A DNA stretch of 64,000 nucleotides, taken from Manihot esculenta (lineage: Eukaryota; Streptophyta; Magnoliopsida; Malpighiales; Euphorbiaceae). Position 1 is the stretch's first letter. Every line of letters begins with the position of its first letter. A program made the translations under genes and the position numbers. Below the pieces are notes generated by a model. The model saw only the letters and a program-made list of their open reading frames with translations, was not told the origin of the DNA and searched no databases. The stretch covers positions 25,529,691-25,593,690 of the forward strand of contig NC_035161.2 of the NCBI RefSeq assembly GCF_001659605.2, written 5' to 3'. This document shows, piece after piece, positions 10,300 through 22,583 of this stretch.

Positions 10300-12000
10300 A
10301 CTCACTATCTTTTCTCTACAGTCCAAAGTAGCACTATATGCAGATAGCCAATCCATCCCTAGAATGACATCAAAATCTGTCAAGTCTAGAACCACAAGGT
10401 CAGCTGGAAGGAATCTACCCTCTATAAACACTGGACTGAAACGACAGACTGACACTGCCACTGATGGGTCACATTTAGGTCCACTGACCCAGAGAGGATA
10501 CTCTAACTCAGAACTGATCAAACCCAATCTCTCTATGGCTCTCGAAGCAATAAAGGAATGAGAAGCACCGGGGTCCATCAAAGCATACACATCTGAACAC
10601 CCAATGATGAGATTACCTGACACCACTGTGTTCGACGTGTTCGCCTCCTCCTGTGTCACAGTGAAAATCTGTGCTGGGGCTACCGAATTTCCACCTCGGG
10701 AACCTGCTGCTGAAGTAGAGGCTGCCCCTCTCCCTCTACCTCTGCCACTACTCTGAGGCAGGACTGGAGCTGCTGGCTGTACCACACTGCCTGAACTCAT
10801 CTGCTGGGATGGTGCAAAAGTCACCTGAGGACAATCCCGAGCAATATGCCCTTCCTGTCCACATCGAAAACAAGCTGTAGATCCCAACCGACAAGCTCCT
10901 CCATGTGGTCTTCCGCATCTTCTGAATACTGGAGCTGTGCCAGAGCTTGAGCCACTACCTATTCCCAGACCTGACTTGACTTTACTCCAGAACTTACTCT
11001 TTGTTCCTTTTGCTCTATCCCATCTCTTGCTGCATGTAGCTGCTGAACTGGGGGCCTTAGAACCCGAAGCCTGTGCCTTTGACTGTTTCAGAATATTGGC
11101 ATTAGCTTCCATTTTCCTGGCTGCGTCCACTATAGTGTGGAAACTCTCCTTTGCTGGAAGAATCAAGGAAGAATACCTGGGATGCAGTCTCATAGTATAT
11201 CTCCTTGCCTTCTTCTGATCAGTATCATAGGCTTGACCCACATACTGAAGCAAATCCAGGAACTTATCTGTGAAGTCATCAACACTCATCTCATCTGTCT
11301 GTCGCAATTGTTCAAACTCTATTACCTTCATTTCCCTGGAGCTGTCAGGAAAAGCCCACCCTGCAAATTCATTAGCGAACTCTCCCCAAGACATACTGTC
11401 TATCCTGGGTTCCACATAATTCTTGAACCATTCTCTGGCTTTCTTGCATTTCAATGTGAAACCCGCCATCTCAATGGCTCTACTATCATCAGCTCCCAAC
11501 TCACTGGTTATCATCCGAACTGATCTGAGGTATTCAAATGGATCATCTCCCGTGTTGTATTTAGGAGCATCCAATTTCAAGTACTCCGTCATTTGCACCT
11601 TACCTCCAGATGAGCTAGGTTGATGTCTTTCAACAGCAGGGGCTACTGGTTCTGGTGGTGGTGGTACTGGGTCATTTGGCTCTGGGTGTGCTGCACTTGG
11701 ATGAGTAGGGGAGGGTAGATACATAGGATATGGGGGGTAATAAGGATAAGGCATATAAGGCATGTATGGAGGATATGGAACAAAACTCGAGTACTCCGAC
11801 ATACCTCCCATCGGATACTCTGGATAGCCAAAACCTGAGGCCTGAGCGCCTCCCTGCGACTCTCCCATACCTTCCTCAAATCTGCCTATACCCATGCTGT
11901 CATCTCTAGACTGGTCAATCTCCATAGCCTCCCTCCTTTCCTCTGATCTTTCTCCTCTCGCTGTACCTCTTCTGCTCTCGTCTACAGACCTTCTGCTCTC
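10300..12000 (-). pseudogene. T2 gag and protease, N-terminus deleted
   Basis: The open frame encodes a chromovirus gag. It has a Pro/Tyr-rich N-terminal stretch, a Retrotrans_gag core ([28 protein letters not shown]), a CCHC zinc knuckle CFRCGQEGHIARDC, a Gly/Arg/Ser linker and the retropepsin motif DPGASHSF, followed by [10 protein letters not shown]. The frame reads back past 12000 into LTR sequence, to an ATG at 12102. That start is a deletion artefact: the T3 equivalent starts with MRGTR at a point absent here. The 3' end is cut by the fold-back insert at 10294. Confidence 0.88.
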
Positions 12001-12981
12001 GGGGGCAAGTTTCGGAGGCCAAAAGGCACTCCAGAGACGAAAGTCTCTAACCTTCGGCGGCACCTTCGGCGGCCGAACTTCCCCCCAGAGCCGAAAGTCC
12101 AAAACCTCGGGGGCAAGCTTGGGCAGCCGAAGCCACCTCCTCTCACCTCTTCAGGGGTTCGGCGGCGGAATGTACCTTCGGCGGCCGAACCTGAGTTCAT
12201 CAGCAGGGCAGAACCTTGCCCTGCCTCTCGCCTAATTGCACCAAACTCCTCTCCCACGTCACACAGCACTTCCTCCACTTGTATATACTCACGTATATGC
12301 TCAAAGGGGTCAAAAACTACCTAAAAACCCCAAACACACAACACAAACAACACAGAAACAAGCTTTATGCACAAAATCTTCAAAACCTCACAAATAACCC
12401 TATTCATGCAACTCTCTCCATCAACCCCATAAAACCTTCAGAAAACATAAAAACAAGCTCAGGATCTTCACTTACCTCTTGAAATCAAGAAGATGAACGA
12501 TCCGAACGTGGAGTTTTGAAGCAACTTGCCTTCAAACTCTCCAAACTTCGCAACTTTGAGTTTTTAGCTTAAAACCTTCAAAATACCATAAAAACTAATC
12601 AAATCTCTGCATGAGTTAATAAAAATATGAAGAAATACTCACAAAGGACAGAGTTTCACCTCAGAAGACAAAAGAAACGGTGCTCTTACCGCTTCAATCG
12701 ACTGAGGGCCATTTATAGGTGGCTGGCCAGACCACCTTCGGCGGCCACACGTGAAACCGAAAGCCATGCATGTTCGGCGGCCGAACCTCAACTTCGGCAG
12801 CCGAACCTGGCTTTTCTGCCTTGGTTCATTTCACTCAAAAACTCATTTCCTTATGCAATAAACTTGATGAACATATCAAAATATTTAACAAAAACATAAT
12901 TCTAATCCTTCTAGAGATTTCGACATCCTGGACTCCACCGGAAAGTAGACTTCCGATGCCGGACTCCAGCCGGGTATTACA
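11999..12981 (-). mobile_element. 5' LTR of T2, truncated to 983 bp
   Basis: It matches the 3' LTR from about 5128 to 6109, including the palindrome cluster, the TATA motif (complement of 12711-12717) and the terminus. The remainder of the LTR plus leader and gag start are missing. The junction with gag falls in a short shared TCGGG, suggesting a microhomology deletion. The inner end differs from the intact copy by only scattered substitutions. Confidence 0.88.
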
Positions 12982-12986
12982 GAAGG

Positions 12987-14636
12987 AGTGTCGGTAGCTG
13001 AAAGACAAGGTTGAGAGATTAATAAGAGGTGACACACTTCAAAAGTTCGTTAGAAAGAATAGAGAAGAGAGGAGGCTCGAACCCAAGGTAATAACTCCTG
13101 AAATCACCCCTGACAATGAACCTGTAGGGGTTATACATGTAACTGCAGTAGGACTCAGCAATAGCAAGGAAACAAATAAACGCATTACAAAAGATATCCT
13201 ATCAGTTGAAAAGGAACCATGGGTCAAACAGGAAGTGAGGTTCAGACTTGCAGACAAGGCGGTAGGAGTTTTTCAAAATGATCGGCTGGTCGTTAGCATC
13301 CGTTTGAACAGGTATGAGGTAAGGCGAGTCTTGGTGGCTACAGGTAGTTCCATTAATCTCCTCACCTTAGATGTCTTCAATAAGTTAGGCTTGGATAAAA
13401 ATAATCTAGTTAAAGTCTCCTATCTATTAGTGAGATTAGGAGACAAGACCGTGACAGTACTAGGTATCATCAACCTCCCACTGTGCTGGATGATAAGAAG
13501 CATAAGCGGGAGCTGTATGTAGAGTTCATGGTGGTATATATCCCACTCACATACAATATGATACTAGGTCGCCTAGTCCTAAACTGTTACGGTATAGTTA
13601 TTAATATAGGTGCTATGTGTCTTAAGCTACTACCTCCAAGAGGATTGGCGGTCATTTGAAGTAACAAGAAATCAGCCCAGGGATGCTACAGACACTCTAT
13701 AAAAAGTCTCGGGAAAGCGATGATTCCCATCGACTTGCTGGAGAAACCTGATTCTCTTATAAAATCAGAACCAACAGACTCGGTAGAAGAGGTCCAATTA
13801 AATATGAATAAAAAGGTACGATTTGAGACTACGTTAAATGGTGAAATAAAGAATCATTTAATAAAATTACTAAAATATAGAGTAACCACTTTTGCTTGGT
13901 CCTCAGAAGATGTAACAGATGTGGACTCGACTCTTATTATCCATAAGTTGTTTATTGACAAAATAATAAAACTGGTACAATAGAAGAAAGAAAATTTACA
14001 CCGGAGAGGCAGTAGGTAATTAAGGAGGTGGTTAATAAATTGTTAAGTGTAGGTTTAATAAAAGAGGTACAATATCCTATATGGCTCGCCAATATAGTGT
14101 TAGTGAAAAAGGCAAACAAAAGATGGAGGATGTACATAGATTTTACTGACTTAAACAGAGCATACCCAAAGGATCATTATCCACTCCCGTCTATTGACAG
14201 GTTAGTAGACTCTACCTTGGGTCATACAGTGGTTTTTCTGGATGCAATTTCAGGTTACCACCAGATCATGATAGACGCTGAAAATGCAGAGAATACTATA
14301 TTTAACACCAGTGTCAGAGTCTTTTGTTATAAGGTGATGTCGTCTGGGCTAAATAAATGTAGGGGCGAATTACCAAAAGTTAGTGTCGGGCATATTCAAA
14401 GACATGGTGGGGTCAACAGTCGAGGTATACATGGATGGTATGGTAGTAAAGAGCCGGTCCTTAAAGGATCATCCAGAGGACATCCAGAGGACATCCAGAA
14501 GATTTTTGACATACTGGATAAGGCAAGTATGAAACTTAACCCTGAAAAGTACATTTTTGGGATAAAAACTGAAAAATTTTTAAGGTACATAGTCTCAGAA
14601 AGAGGCATAGAGGCAAACTAAAAAAAAATCAGCGCC
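12987..14636 (+). pseudogene. Tat copy A part 2: gag end, protease and reverse transcriptase 5' half
   Basis: It continues copy A after T2 with the gag tail (CRQLKD region, frame-broken). A retropepsin region at about 13235-13520 has ATGSS where DTGSS is expected, so the catalytic Asp is lost. A linker follows, then RT from about 14028 with PLPSIDRLVD and FLDAISGYHQI. The active-site region reads YMDGM instead of YVDDM, so a second catalytic residue is lost. Several stops and frame changes occur. The RT is interrupted by the CACTA element at 14637 and resumes at 21510. Confidence 0.8.
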
Positions 14637-14649
14637 CACTACAACATAT

Positions 14650-15240
14650 TACATCTCTAGTTACGATACGTAGCTACAAAAAAAATTATTGTGGCTAATA
14701 TATTTATTTTATTACGGCTAAAAACCTATTGTGGCTAATTTAAACTATTTAGTAACAAAAATGCAACAATTATAACTAATATGTATTTTTTGTTTTATTT
14801 TATATATAATGTAATTATATGTTGACTATTTGCCACAATTAATTTTAGCTACAAAGTAATATCATAGCTAATAGATATAATAGCTATAAATTTAATTTTT
14901 TTGTAACAATTACTACCATTGTAGTCACAACACATTAATATTATAGGTAATAATTTTAATAGCCACAAAGCTAATATGATTGTAGTAATAATTATTTTAT
15001 TAGCTACAGTTTATTAGTCATTACAAAAAATTTGTGGCAGAAACATAAAAATATTAGTCATGTAATTATGTTTGTCATAACTATTACTAAATCATTAGCC
15101 ACAACATCGTAGCTAAATGAATTGTATGAGTACTATGATATTTTAGTTATAATTATCAAAGAGTCATGGAATTAGTTATCAAATTAGCCACAATTATATA
15201 ACTACGATAGAATACTATAACTAATAAAATAATTTGGAGA
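14650..15240. repeat. Left subterminal repeats of the CACTA element
   Basis: Repeated variants of TAGCCACAA, TTGTGGCTA and TAGCTACAA occur every few tens of bases in both orientations. In CACTA elements such subterminal motifs bind the TnpA protein. A similar, denser set occupies the right end. Confidence 0.7.
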
Positions 15241-15604
15241 ATTACTCTGAGGTCCTCTAGGTATTATATATTGGTTTATCAAGTTCAAAAAATATGCTTA
15301 GAGGTTCTAAAAAATTTCATATAATATGTTTTTTTTTGTCTCTCAATCAATTTTTCTTCTATTGTCCATTTGTTTAGATAGAAAAGTTATTGAGAATTAT
15401 TTTCTAACTTAAAAAGTTACATATTAATGAATCAATTTTAGTTGAAGGATGCTTTTAAATTATGGTAATCTGTGTCAAAATATATCCTTGGACGAAGCAA
15501 GTGCACTTATAGTTTAAGAACTAATAATTTGTTTTTAATCAACATGGTTTGAGTAGCGACCACAAAAGATACACAACTATTGAGCACTTGCATTATCTTT
15601 TAAT

Positions 15605-16735
15605 TTTTCATTCTCAAACTGATTGTTATTTTATAGAGTTAATTTTGCTATTTGGAAATCACAAGATACATACATTAAGAATTTTATGTATATATATTTT
15701 CAGCACATAAAACAATTAGATAATAGTGTTGAAAACTTTTGTCGAATCATTTTTCAAGAATCAAACGATTAGTCTTAGCACATAAAAAATATTAAAATTT
15801 GGCACACTTAAAATAAAATAAAATTTTTGTGTAATAGTTAAAATAAAATAAAATAAAATTTGACACACTTAAAATAAAATAAAATAAAATTTGGCACACT
15901 TAAAATAAAATAAAATAAAATTTGGCATAGTTAAAATAAAATTTTTGTGTAATAGTTAAAATAAAATAAAATAAAATTTTTGTGTAACAGTTAAAATAAA
16001 GTAAAATAAAATAAAAATTTACACACTTAAAATAAAATAAAATAAAATTTGGCACACTTAAAATTTTTCATTCTCAAACTGATTGTTATTTTATAGAGTT
16101 AATTTTGCTATTTGGAAATCACAAGATACATATATTAAGAATTTTATGTATATATATTTTCAGCACATAAAACAATTAGATAATAGTGTTGGAAACTTTT
16201 TGTCGAATCATTTTTCAAGAATCAAACGATTAGTCTTAGCATATAAAAAATATTAAAATTTGGCACACTTAAAATAAAATAAAATTTTTGTGTAACAGTT
16301 AAAATAAAATAAAATAAAATTTTTGTGTAATAGTTAAAATAAAATAAAATTTGGCACACTTAAAATAAAATAAAATAAAATTTGGCACACTTAAAATAAA
16401 ATAAAATTTTTGTGTAACAGTTAAAATAAAATAAAATAAAATTTTTGTGTAACAGTTAAAATAAAATAAAATTTGGCACACTTAAAATAAAATAAAATAA
16501 AATTTGGCACGCTTAAAATTTTTCATTCTCAAACTGATTGTTATTTTATAGAGTTAATTTTGCTATTTGGAAATCACAAGATACATATATTAAGAATTTT
16601 ATGTATATATATTTTCAGCACATAAAACAGTTAGATAATAGTATTGGAAACTTTTTATCGAATCATTTTTTAAGAATCAAACGATTAGTCTTAGCACATA
16701 AAAAATATACTAGATTTGGCACACTTAAATTTTTT
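15605..16735 (+). repeat. Three ~455-460 bp tandem units with embedded minisatellites
   Basis: A ~200-bp block starting TTTTTCATTCTCAAACTGATTG recurs at about 15605, 16065 and 16520, with spacings of 460 and 455 bp. Between the blocks are arrays of TAAAATAAAATAAAATTTGGCACAC and TTTTTGTGTAA(C/T)AG units in variable number. Any small ORF here is low-complexity and not credible. The third copy ends near 16735. Function unknown. Confidence 0.85.
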
Positions 16736-17111
16736 TTTTTTACATGAATTTTTTTTATCTGCATATTTGTATTTTGCGTATAAATTAATTTTGAAATTTT
16801 TCTTTTTAAAAATAAATTTATTTTGTGGTCATGATTTTTTTTCTTTTAAAAAAAAATTCAGAGCGTTGATTTTGAATGTGCTTAAACAAATTAAAATTAT
16901 TTTATTTTGCTTATTTAATTAAAAATATAAATATTTTAATTACAAAAAAGTAAAAATAAATAATATTATATTAATTAATAAAGGGAACCCTATCAATTAG
17001 TGGCGGCAATATAATTATAAGCTTGCTAATATATATATTTTTGGCTTGGGGAATGAAAACCTTAAAATTAAAAATTCCCTCCCTACAGCCGCTACTGCTA
17101 CTGCTACGAAT

Positions 17112-17120
17112 TCTATATAA
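17112..17120 (+). promoter_or_regulatory. Probable promoter of the CACTA TnpA-like gene
   Basis: TATATAAAT lies about 285 bp upstream of the ATG at 17399. A candidate 5'-UTR intron runs from a CAG|GTACG donor near 17204 to an ACAG acceptor near 17387. This arrangement is typical of a plant gene with a spliced leader. Not tested by any transcript. Confidence 0.45.
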
Positions 17121-17398
17121 ATTTTCATTCTCACTCATGATTCATTCAGTTTTCAATTTCTGTCCACTATTAAAAGGAGAAGCTCCCACTATCAAATCCA
17201 ATCAGGTACGTTTAAAATTACAAAAGCCTTAAAATTAATGTTTCATTGTAATTGTTCTAGGTTAAACACGTGAAAGGCATCTGATATTTACTTTTCATTC
17301 GTTTTTCATCTGTTAAAAAGCTTTGATTTACTATTTTTATATTAATTTATCCTCTATGTGTAATATTCAATTTTTTCCATGAAACAGAAGCAAACATC

Positions 17399-20300
17399 AT
17401 GGCTCGACGATGCAAGTTGCGGAAAGGGAATTCCATCAATATTAACTTGGAAAATGAGACTGAAAATAATGTTAACCAGAACTTTCAAGAAACTCAAGAG
17501 TTACACCAAAATCAGGCTTCAAATTTTCAAGGTAAATAATATTTAGGTGATTTATAAATTTTAAGTTGTTTTCGTAAATAATTAGATGGCTAACTTCAAT
17601 TTTTTTTTTTAGGGAATACTAGTCAGAAGATAATGAGGTATTATTATGAAGGCCATTTTATATTTTCACCAAATAGAATATATGAAAATGGTAGGTTCAT
17701 GGAGAAACCTAATTTTGATGTTGATTTCATCTCATTTTTTGATATATTGGATGACTTGAAAAAGGATTGTGGATTTGATGTTATAAAAGGAGATAAATTT
17801 TATTACTTGAAGGCTGATAAAGCTCTTAGTGATCTTGATGCATTGATAGAGGTTAAAGATGATACAGATGTGAAAAATATGATGGATAGTTATAAGAAGT
17901 TCCCTTCGAAACCCATTGATATATACACTCTATTTCGAGATTATGATATTTTACCAAATGGACTTGGTGACGAGCTACCTGCAGTTACCGTTGATCACAC
18001 TTCTAATTAACTTCAAAATCCAAATGCAACTGCAGCAACAGGTTGACTCATTTAATTTTATTTAAACAATTGATTATGTTTACTTGTTCTATGTACATAA
18101 ATTCTTGTTATTATATGATTATTGTTTTACTTTTGTTTTGAAATAGGTTTCAATACAATTAAAAGAAAAACTAGAGGACCAACACGATGCTTGAAAATCA
18201 CACAATTAGAGAATGGGCAAAAATTGCCAGTAGAATTTGATGAAGATGATCAAGCTATTGGTGATAATGCTACTGCATTTGTTTGGTTTTTAGGACAAAC
18301 TATTAGAAGTGTGTCGTGTTGTCCATTGCAAGTGAAACAATGGAATAAGATTACCAATGATAAGCTCGACCACATGTGGTCTACCATATTGGTACGAAAA
18401 TTTATATTAAATTACATCCATTATAAAATGATTATAATTTTTTTAGTTCTATTAAGTATCATAATTTTTGTTTCTTACTTCTTTGCTAAAAGGAAAAGTT
18501 CACTTTTGAGTATTTTGATGAAGAAAGGGAGCAATTTTCGGTCATATGAATGCATTATATAGGTATTATAGGTATAAGTTGAAGAAGAAGTACTTTGATT
18601 CAAAGGCAACTTATTCACTTCGTCTCCGAAACAAGCCTAAGGATATGGATGTAAAAGATTGGAAGTATTTGGTTAATCTTTGGACAGAAAATGCATTTCA
18701 GGTATTAAAAATTCGTGTAAAATTTAATAATTTATTTTATATGAATTCAGTTTCTGTTAGCTAACATAAATTCTGAAAATTTTTCATTGTTTTTCTTTAA
18801 GAGAGAAGCAACAAAAATAAGACAAATAGATGCAAGCATTCTATGCCGCCATACACGGGGACAAAAAGCTTTGCTCGGCTGAGAGATCATATGGTATGAG
18901 TTTGTTTTTATTTTATTAGTATTATAGTATTTTTTATTAATTAAATGATACATAAATAATTCCTTTTTACTGCTGTCGTTTTGTGAACTATGGCTAGAAA
19001 TAAACAAAATAGTATTTGATAATTCTAGTTTAGAGCTTGAGAAAGTTTATGATTTGATCTTTTATGGATCTTTTGTTTGGTTTAAGATGTGCCTAGCTTT
19101 CCTTATTCCTTAATCCAAATTCTTTTTAGTAGCTCAACAATCAAGAACTGGTCAACCTGTAATGGTATAAGCTAGCTGCTTGTTGTTATTCTTTGTATTC
19201 TGCTATAACTCTCAAAGTTCTAATAAAAGCTATTTTAATAAAAAAAATAATAATAATAATGCCTTTTGAAGTTCATATGATTGTTAGAACTTTTTGATAT
19301 GTCATTTACTATTTTTTCTATAAATGCCTAATTAGTCTCAGACTGCCGTTATTAACCTTCATTTTCCACATCAAAACAAATCCCCTTTTTCTTTATGCTC
19401 ATTAAAGTTAGACATGGCAATTTTAAAGTAGTATTAGATTAGACATCAAACACCATTAATAACTCACTCATTTAATGGTGGAATTTGACCATGTTTAATA
19501 TTCTAAATATAGGAATGAATTATGATTGGTCAACCCTATGAGCATCTAAACTTGTAGAGTAAATAATAATTAACAGTATTATGAATTTTAACGCTTGAAT
19601 TGATATCATTAGCTGTAAAAATGTTAGCTCTTTTATACAAGTTTTGTTTATCTGCATCATATTTGTAGTTAAGTCAATTGACTCTTTTACGGAAAGTTTG
19701 GTTTTGTTTGAACTCAAATTTTTATTGATATAGATCTATGATAAACTAATACTAATTGTTATATTTATTTGAACAGAAGAAAAAAAATGGAAAAACACCT
19801 TCTCGCTTAGAGCTTTTTCTTGAATCCAGAAAGAGAAAGCAAGGCAAAGAAATTGATCCAATATCACAAGAAGCCATTGTAATACTTTTTACATATGTTT
19901 TATTTATTTGTTATGTATTTTATACTATATTTTGATTTTTTTAATATCAATAAATATAAATATCTCTATAGGAAAAGTTTCAGCAACTAAAGAAACAACG
20001 AGAAGAAGGACAAATTTCACTGGATGATGATGCTATGTTTGCTGATGTACTTAGGCCAGAGAAAAATTGTTATGTATGTGCTTATGGTCCTGGAAAAAAT
20101 GTCACGGAATATTTTGGTGCTAGAGCTACAAAGATAGAACTACTTAGACAACTTGATACTTCAAGAAGAGAAGCAAACGAGCGTGTCCAACAAATTCAAA
20201 AAGAAGCAAGTGAACAAGTAAATGATGTTAAGAAGCAAATGGATGAGAAACTTGCAGAGATGAATAGAATATGGGAGCAGAAATTCAAGATGCTTTTAGA

Positions 20301-20490
20301 GAAAAACAATAATATTGCATCAGTAAGTGATTAAAAACTAAGTCTCATTTTTTTTCTAATATAAGAATTTTTGTAAGCTATATAACTAGTATGAACCTTA
20401 TCTATTTTATATAATTTTGTTATTAATATTTTCAAATAAAATTTTATACAGCCTATGGAGGATTCCCAAGATGATGAAATTGGTGGATGA
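17399..20490 (+). pseudogene. TnpA-like / plant Transposase_24 (Ptta/En/Spm) gene, spliced, probably disabled
   Basis: Exons inferred from GT-AG sites and frame continuity: 17399-17531, 17613-about 18041, 18147-18391, 18493-about 18701, 18804-18893, 19777-19878, 19972-20322 and 20452-20490 (TGA). The N-terminal part has a PB1-like fold signature (HFIFSPNRIYENG, then a segment ending IDIYTLF). The middle has RGPTRCLK and KLPVEFDEDDQ. The later part has MPPYTGTKSFARLRDHM and RLELFLESRKRK, characteristic of the En/Spm TNP1/Transposase_24 family. The C-terminus is a long coiled coil. A TAA at 18008-18010 precedes the best donor of exon 2, and a one-base frame shift is needed near 18535-18543. In this family the protein binds DNA and is not the catalytic subunit. 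Confidence 0.75.
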
Positions 20491-20859
20491 TTTGCAGTAT
20501 ATTTGAAGTTTTGGATTTTGAAGCAGCCAGCAGCCTTATAATACTATTTTTAGAAAATTTAGATATTAATATTAGTGTTAGTATAATATTATAATTTCAA
20601 GTATTTTTAGTGTGATTGCTTTATGACTTAAATTAGTTTATTTTGGATATTAGTTATTTTGGATTAAATTTATTGTTATTTTATAATTGTCATTCTGATT
20701 GAATCTTAATATTAATATATAATTATTTTATAAATTTAAATTTTAGCTAAATTTTTTATATAAATTTTATATTCTATTATAAATTTTACTAAAATTATTA
20801 ATAGATAAATAACGTATGTAATAGTAAATTATAATATAATCCCATTAAATAATAATAAG

Positions 20860-21496
20860 TTAAATAAATATTACATTTTAGCTACAAATAATTAATAGTA
20901 GCCATATGTACTATATTTAGAATAGCTTCTAATTTAATAATTTTGTAGCTTTATTCAATAGTTATAAAATAAAATTAAGTGTAACAATTATACTAGAACT
21001 TGTCACTTTCTTATTTTTGTGGCTATAAATTTTATTCTTGCCTTATAATTATTTAAATGTGGCTAATAGTAAATATTTTTTGTCATACAATTAAGTTTAT
21101 GGCTAAATTTAGATATGTTAGCCATAAAATTAAATTTGTAACTATACATAAGTTTAAATTGCCACATTATTATTTTTGTAACATAATCATAGCAAAATTA
21201 TTTACAAAAAAAAGTCGTTGTGGCAAAAAGAAAATGTGGTTACAAATATTCCATTCTCGTGGCTAATAACTAGCCACAATATTTATTTTTAATGGCAATA
21301 TTTTTGCTTCATTTAAATAAAAAGTGTGACTATAAATATTTATTTTAGCCACAACACAGGTAAATCCTGTAACTAAACTTTAGTTACGCCACTTCTAGCT
21401 ACGGCATGTCACGGGAAAAATATGTTGTGACAAAAACATCTAGCCACCAAAATTCTATTTTTAGCTACAATTTATTTTGTGACAAGATATGGATAA
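20860..21496. repeat. Right subterminal repeats of the CACTA element
   Basis: Dense motifs such as TTGTGGCTA, TAGCCACAAT, TAGCCATAA and GTGGCTAATA occur in both orientations up to the terminal TGTTGTAGTG. They match the left-end set and are the expected binding region for the element's own TnpA-like protein. No coding sequence is seen after 20490. Confidence 0.7.
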
Positions 21497-21509
21497 TGTT
21501 GTAGTGGCC

Positions 21510-22583
21510 ACCCAGAATATGGAGGCACCTAAAACTATAAATGACATACAAAATTTGAATGGACGAGTCATAGTCTTGGTCGGTTTATATCATGCTCGGC
21601 GAAGAGGTGTTTACCATTCTTTAAAGCCTTAAAAGGCAAAAATAAGTTTATTTGGGGGACAAGTGTGTAAAGGCATTTAAAAATTTAAAAACTTTATTAT
21701 TATCTCCCTTTTTGCTAAGCTCACCCATCGAAGGCGAGGTTATATTTCTGTATTTATCTATGACGTAGGAAATTGTAAACTTGATGCTCATTCGTGAGGA
21801 CAAAAGGGAAAAAAATCTAGTCTATTACACCAGCCAAGTCTTGAAAGGGGCAGAATTGAACTATTTCCCTCTTGAGAAATTGGCATTTATAGTCCTGATG
21901 TCTACCACAAACTTACGTCCTTACTTTGAGTCATACACCATAGAAGTCGGAACAGATTATTATTTGTGAAAGATTTTATATAGGCCGGAGCTATCAGGGC
22001 GGCTGTCCACCTTGGCAGTAATATTATCAGCCTTCGATATCAGGTATGTCCCAAGAAAAGCCATGAAAGCACAGACATTATTTGATTTTATTACAAAAAT
22101 GACTCCTTAATTAAAGACTTCAAAATTTCCTGAATCACCCATTGAGGAGTGGAAGGTTTGGGCAGATGGTGCTTGAGGTTCTGAAATTAGAATCCTCTTG
22201 CGGAGTCAAATTGGGATAAAGCTTCGCTACTTAGCAAAATTTGCTTTTAACGCTATCAACAACGTAACCGAGTACAAGACTGTGATTATGACCCTAAAAA
22301 TTGTTAAGGAAATAGGTATATAGAAATCTATTATTTATAACGACTTGCAGTTGGTTGTTAATCAATGCTAGAGATAATTTAAAATTCGAGAATCGAACCT
22401 TGTCAATTACGAAGAGAAGGTTTGCTCCTTAATAGCGAGGATCAAAGACAGGCAAGGCAACTGCGAGCTTCACCAGGTGGCTAGAGGTGATAGCGAAGAG
22501 GTTGATTTTTTTGCCAAAATGGCAACGGTAGGTGAACAGCACCTGACTCAGCCATTTCAATTTGAAGAGCTACACACTCAAGC
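21510..22583 (+). pseudogene. Tat copy A part 3: RT end and RNase H
   Basis: Directly beyond the CACTA TSD the RT resumes with APKTINDIQNLNGR, the usual thumb/connection region. An RNase H stretch around 21781-21969 has EKLAFIVLMSTTNLRPYF and a second RNase H-like part follows VPRKAMKAQ (about 22045). Many in-frame stops are present. The segment is cut at 22583 by an 801-bp insert and continues at 23390. Copy D (58977 onward) carries the same RKAMKAQ landmark. Confidence 0.78.

Larger units (their letters stand above)
3848..12981 (-). mobile_element. Tekay/Del-type chromovirus T2, 9134 bp, defective
   Basis: It is bounded by TGTAACG...GGTATTACA and a perfect 5-bp TSD, GAAGG (3843-3847, 12982-12986). 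The order on the minus strand is truncated 5' LTR (12981-11999), gag-protease (about 12000-10300), double fold-back insert (10294-9257), RT-RNase H-integrase-chromodomain (9256-6188), PPT and full 3' LTR (6109-3848). The primer-binding site, leader, gag start and about 1.28 kb of the 5' LTR are deleted. The shared part of the LTRs differs at roughly 18 of 983 sites by eye, the oldest of the paired Tekay insertions here. Strictly dead as an autonomous element. Confidence 0.92.
14637..21506 (+). mobile_element. CACTA (En/Spm) DNA transposon, 6870 bp
   Basis: Terminal inverted repeats CACTACAACA (14637-14646) and TGTTGTAGTG (21497-21506) are flanked by a 3-bp TSD GCC (14634-14636, 21507-21509). 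Both features are diagnostic of CACTA elements. Subterminal regions carry many degenerate TAGCCACAA motifs in both orientations. The interior has a tandem-repeat block (15605-16735) and one multi-exon TnpA/Transposase_24-like gene (17399-20490). No TnpD-type catalytic transposase was seen, so the element probably needs a helper. It sits precisely in the RT of Tat copy A. Confidence 0.93.

Noticed and set aside
12001..12102. N-terminus of the T2 gag frame starting at 12102
   Set aside because: This part is LTR sequence joined to gag by deletion; it is not an original gag start.
16299..16481. 60-codon minus-strand frame
   Set aside because: Translation of AAAAT minisatellite; low complexity.
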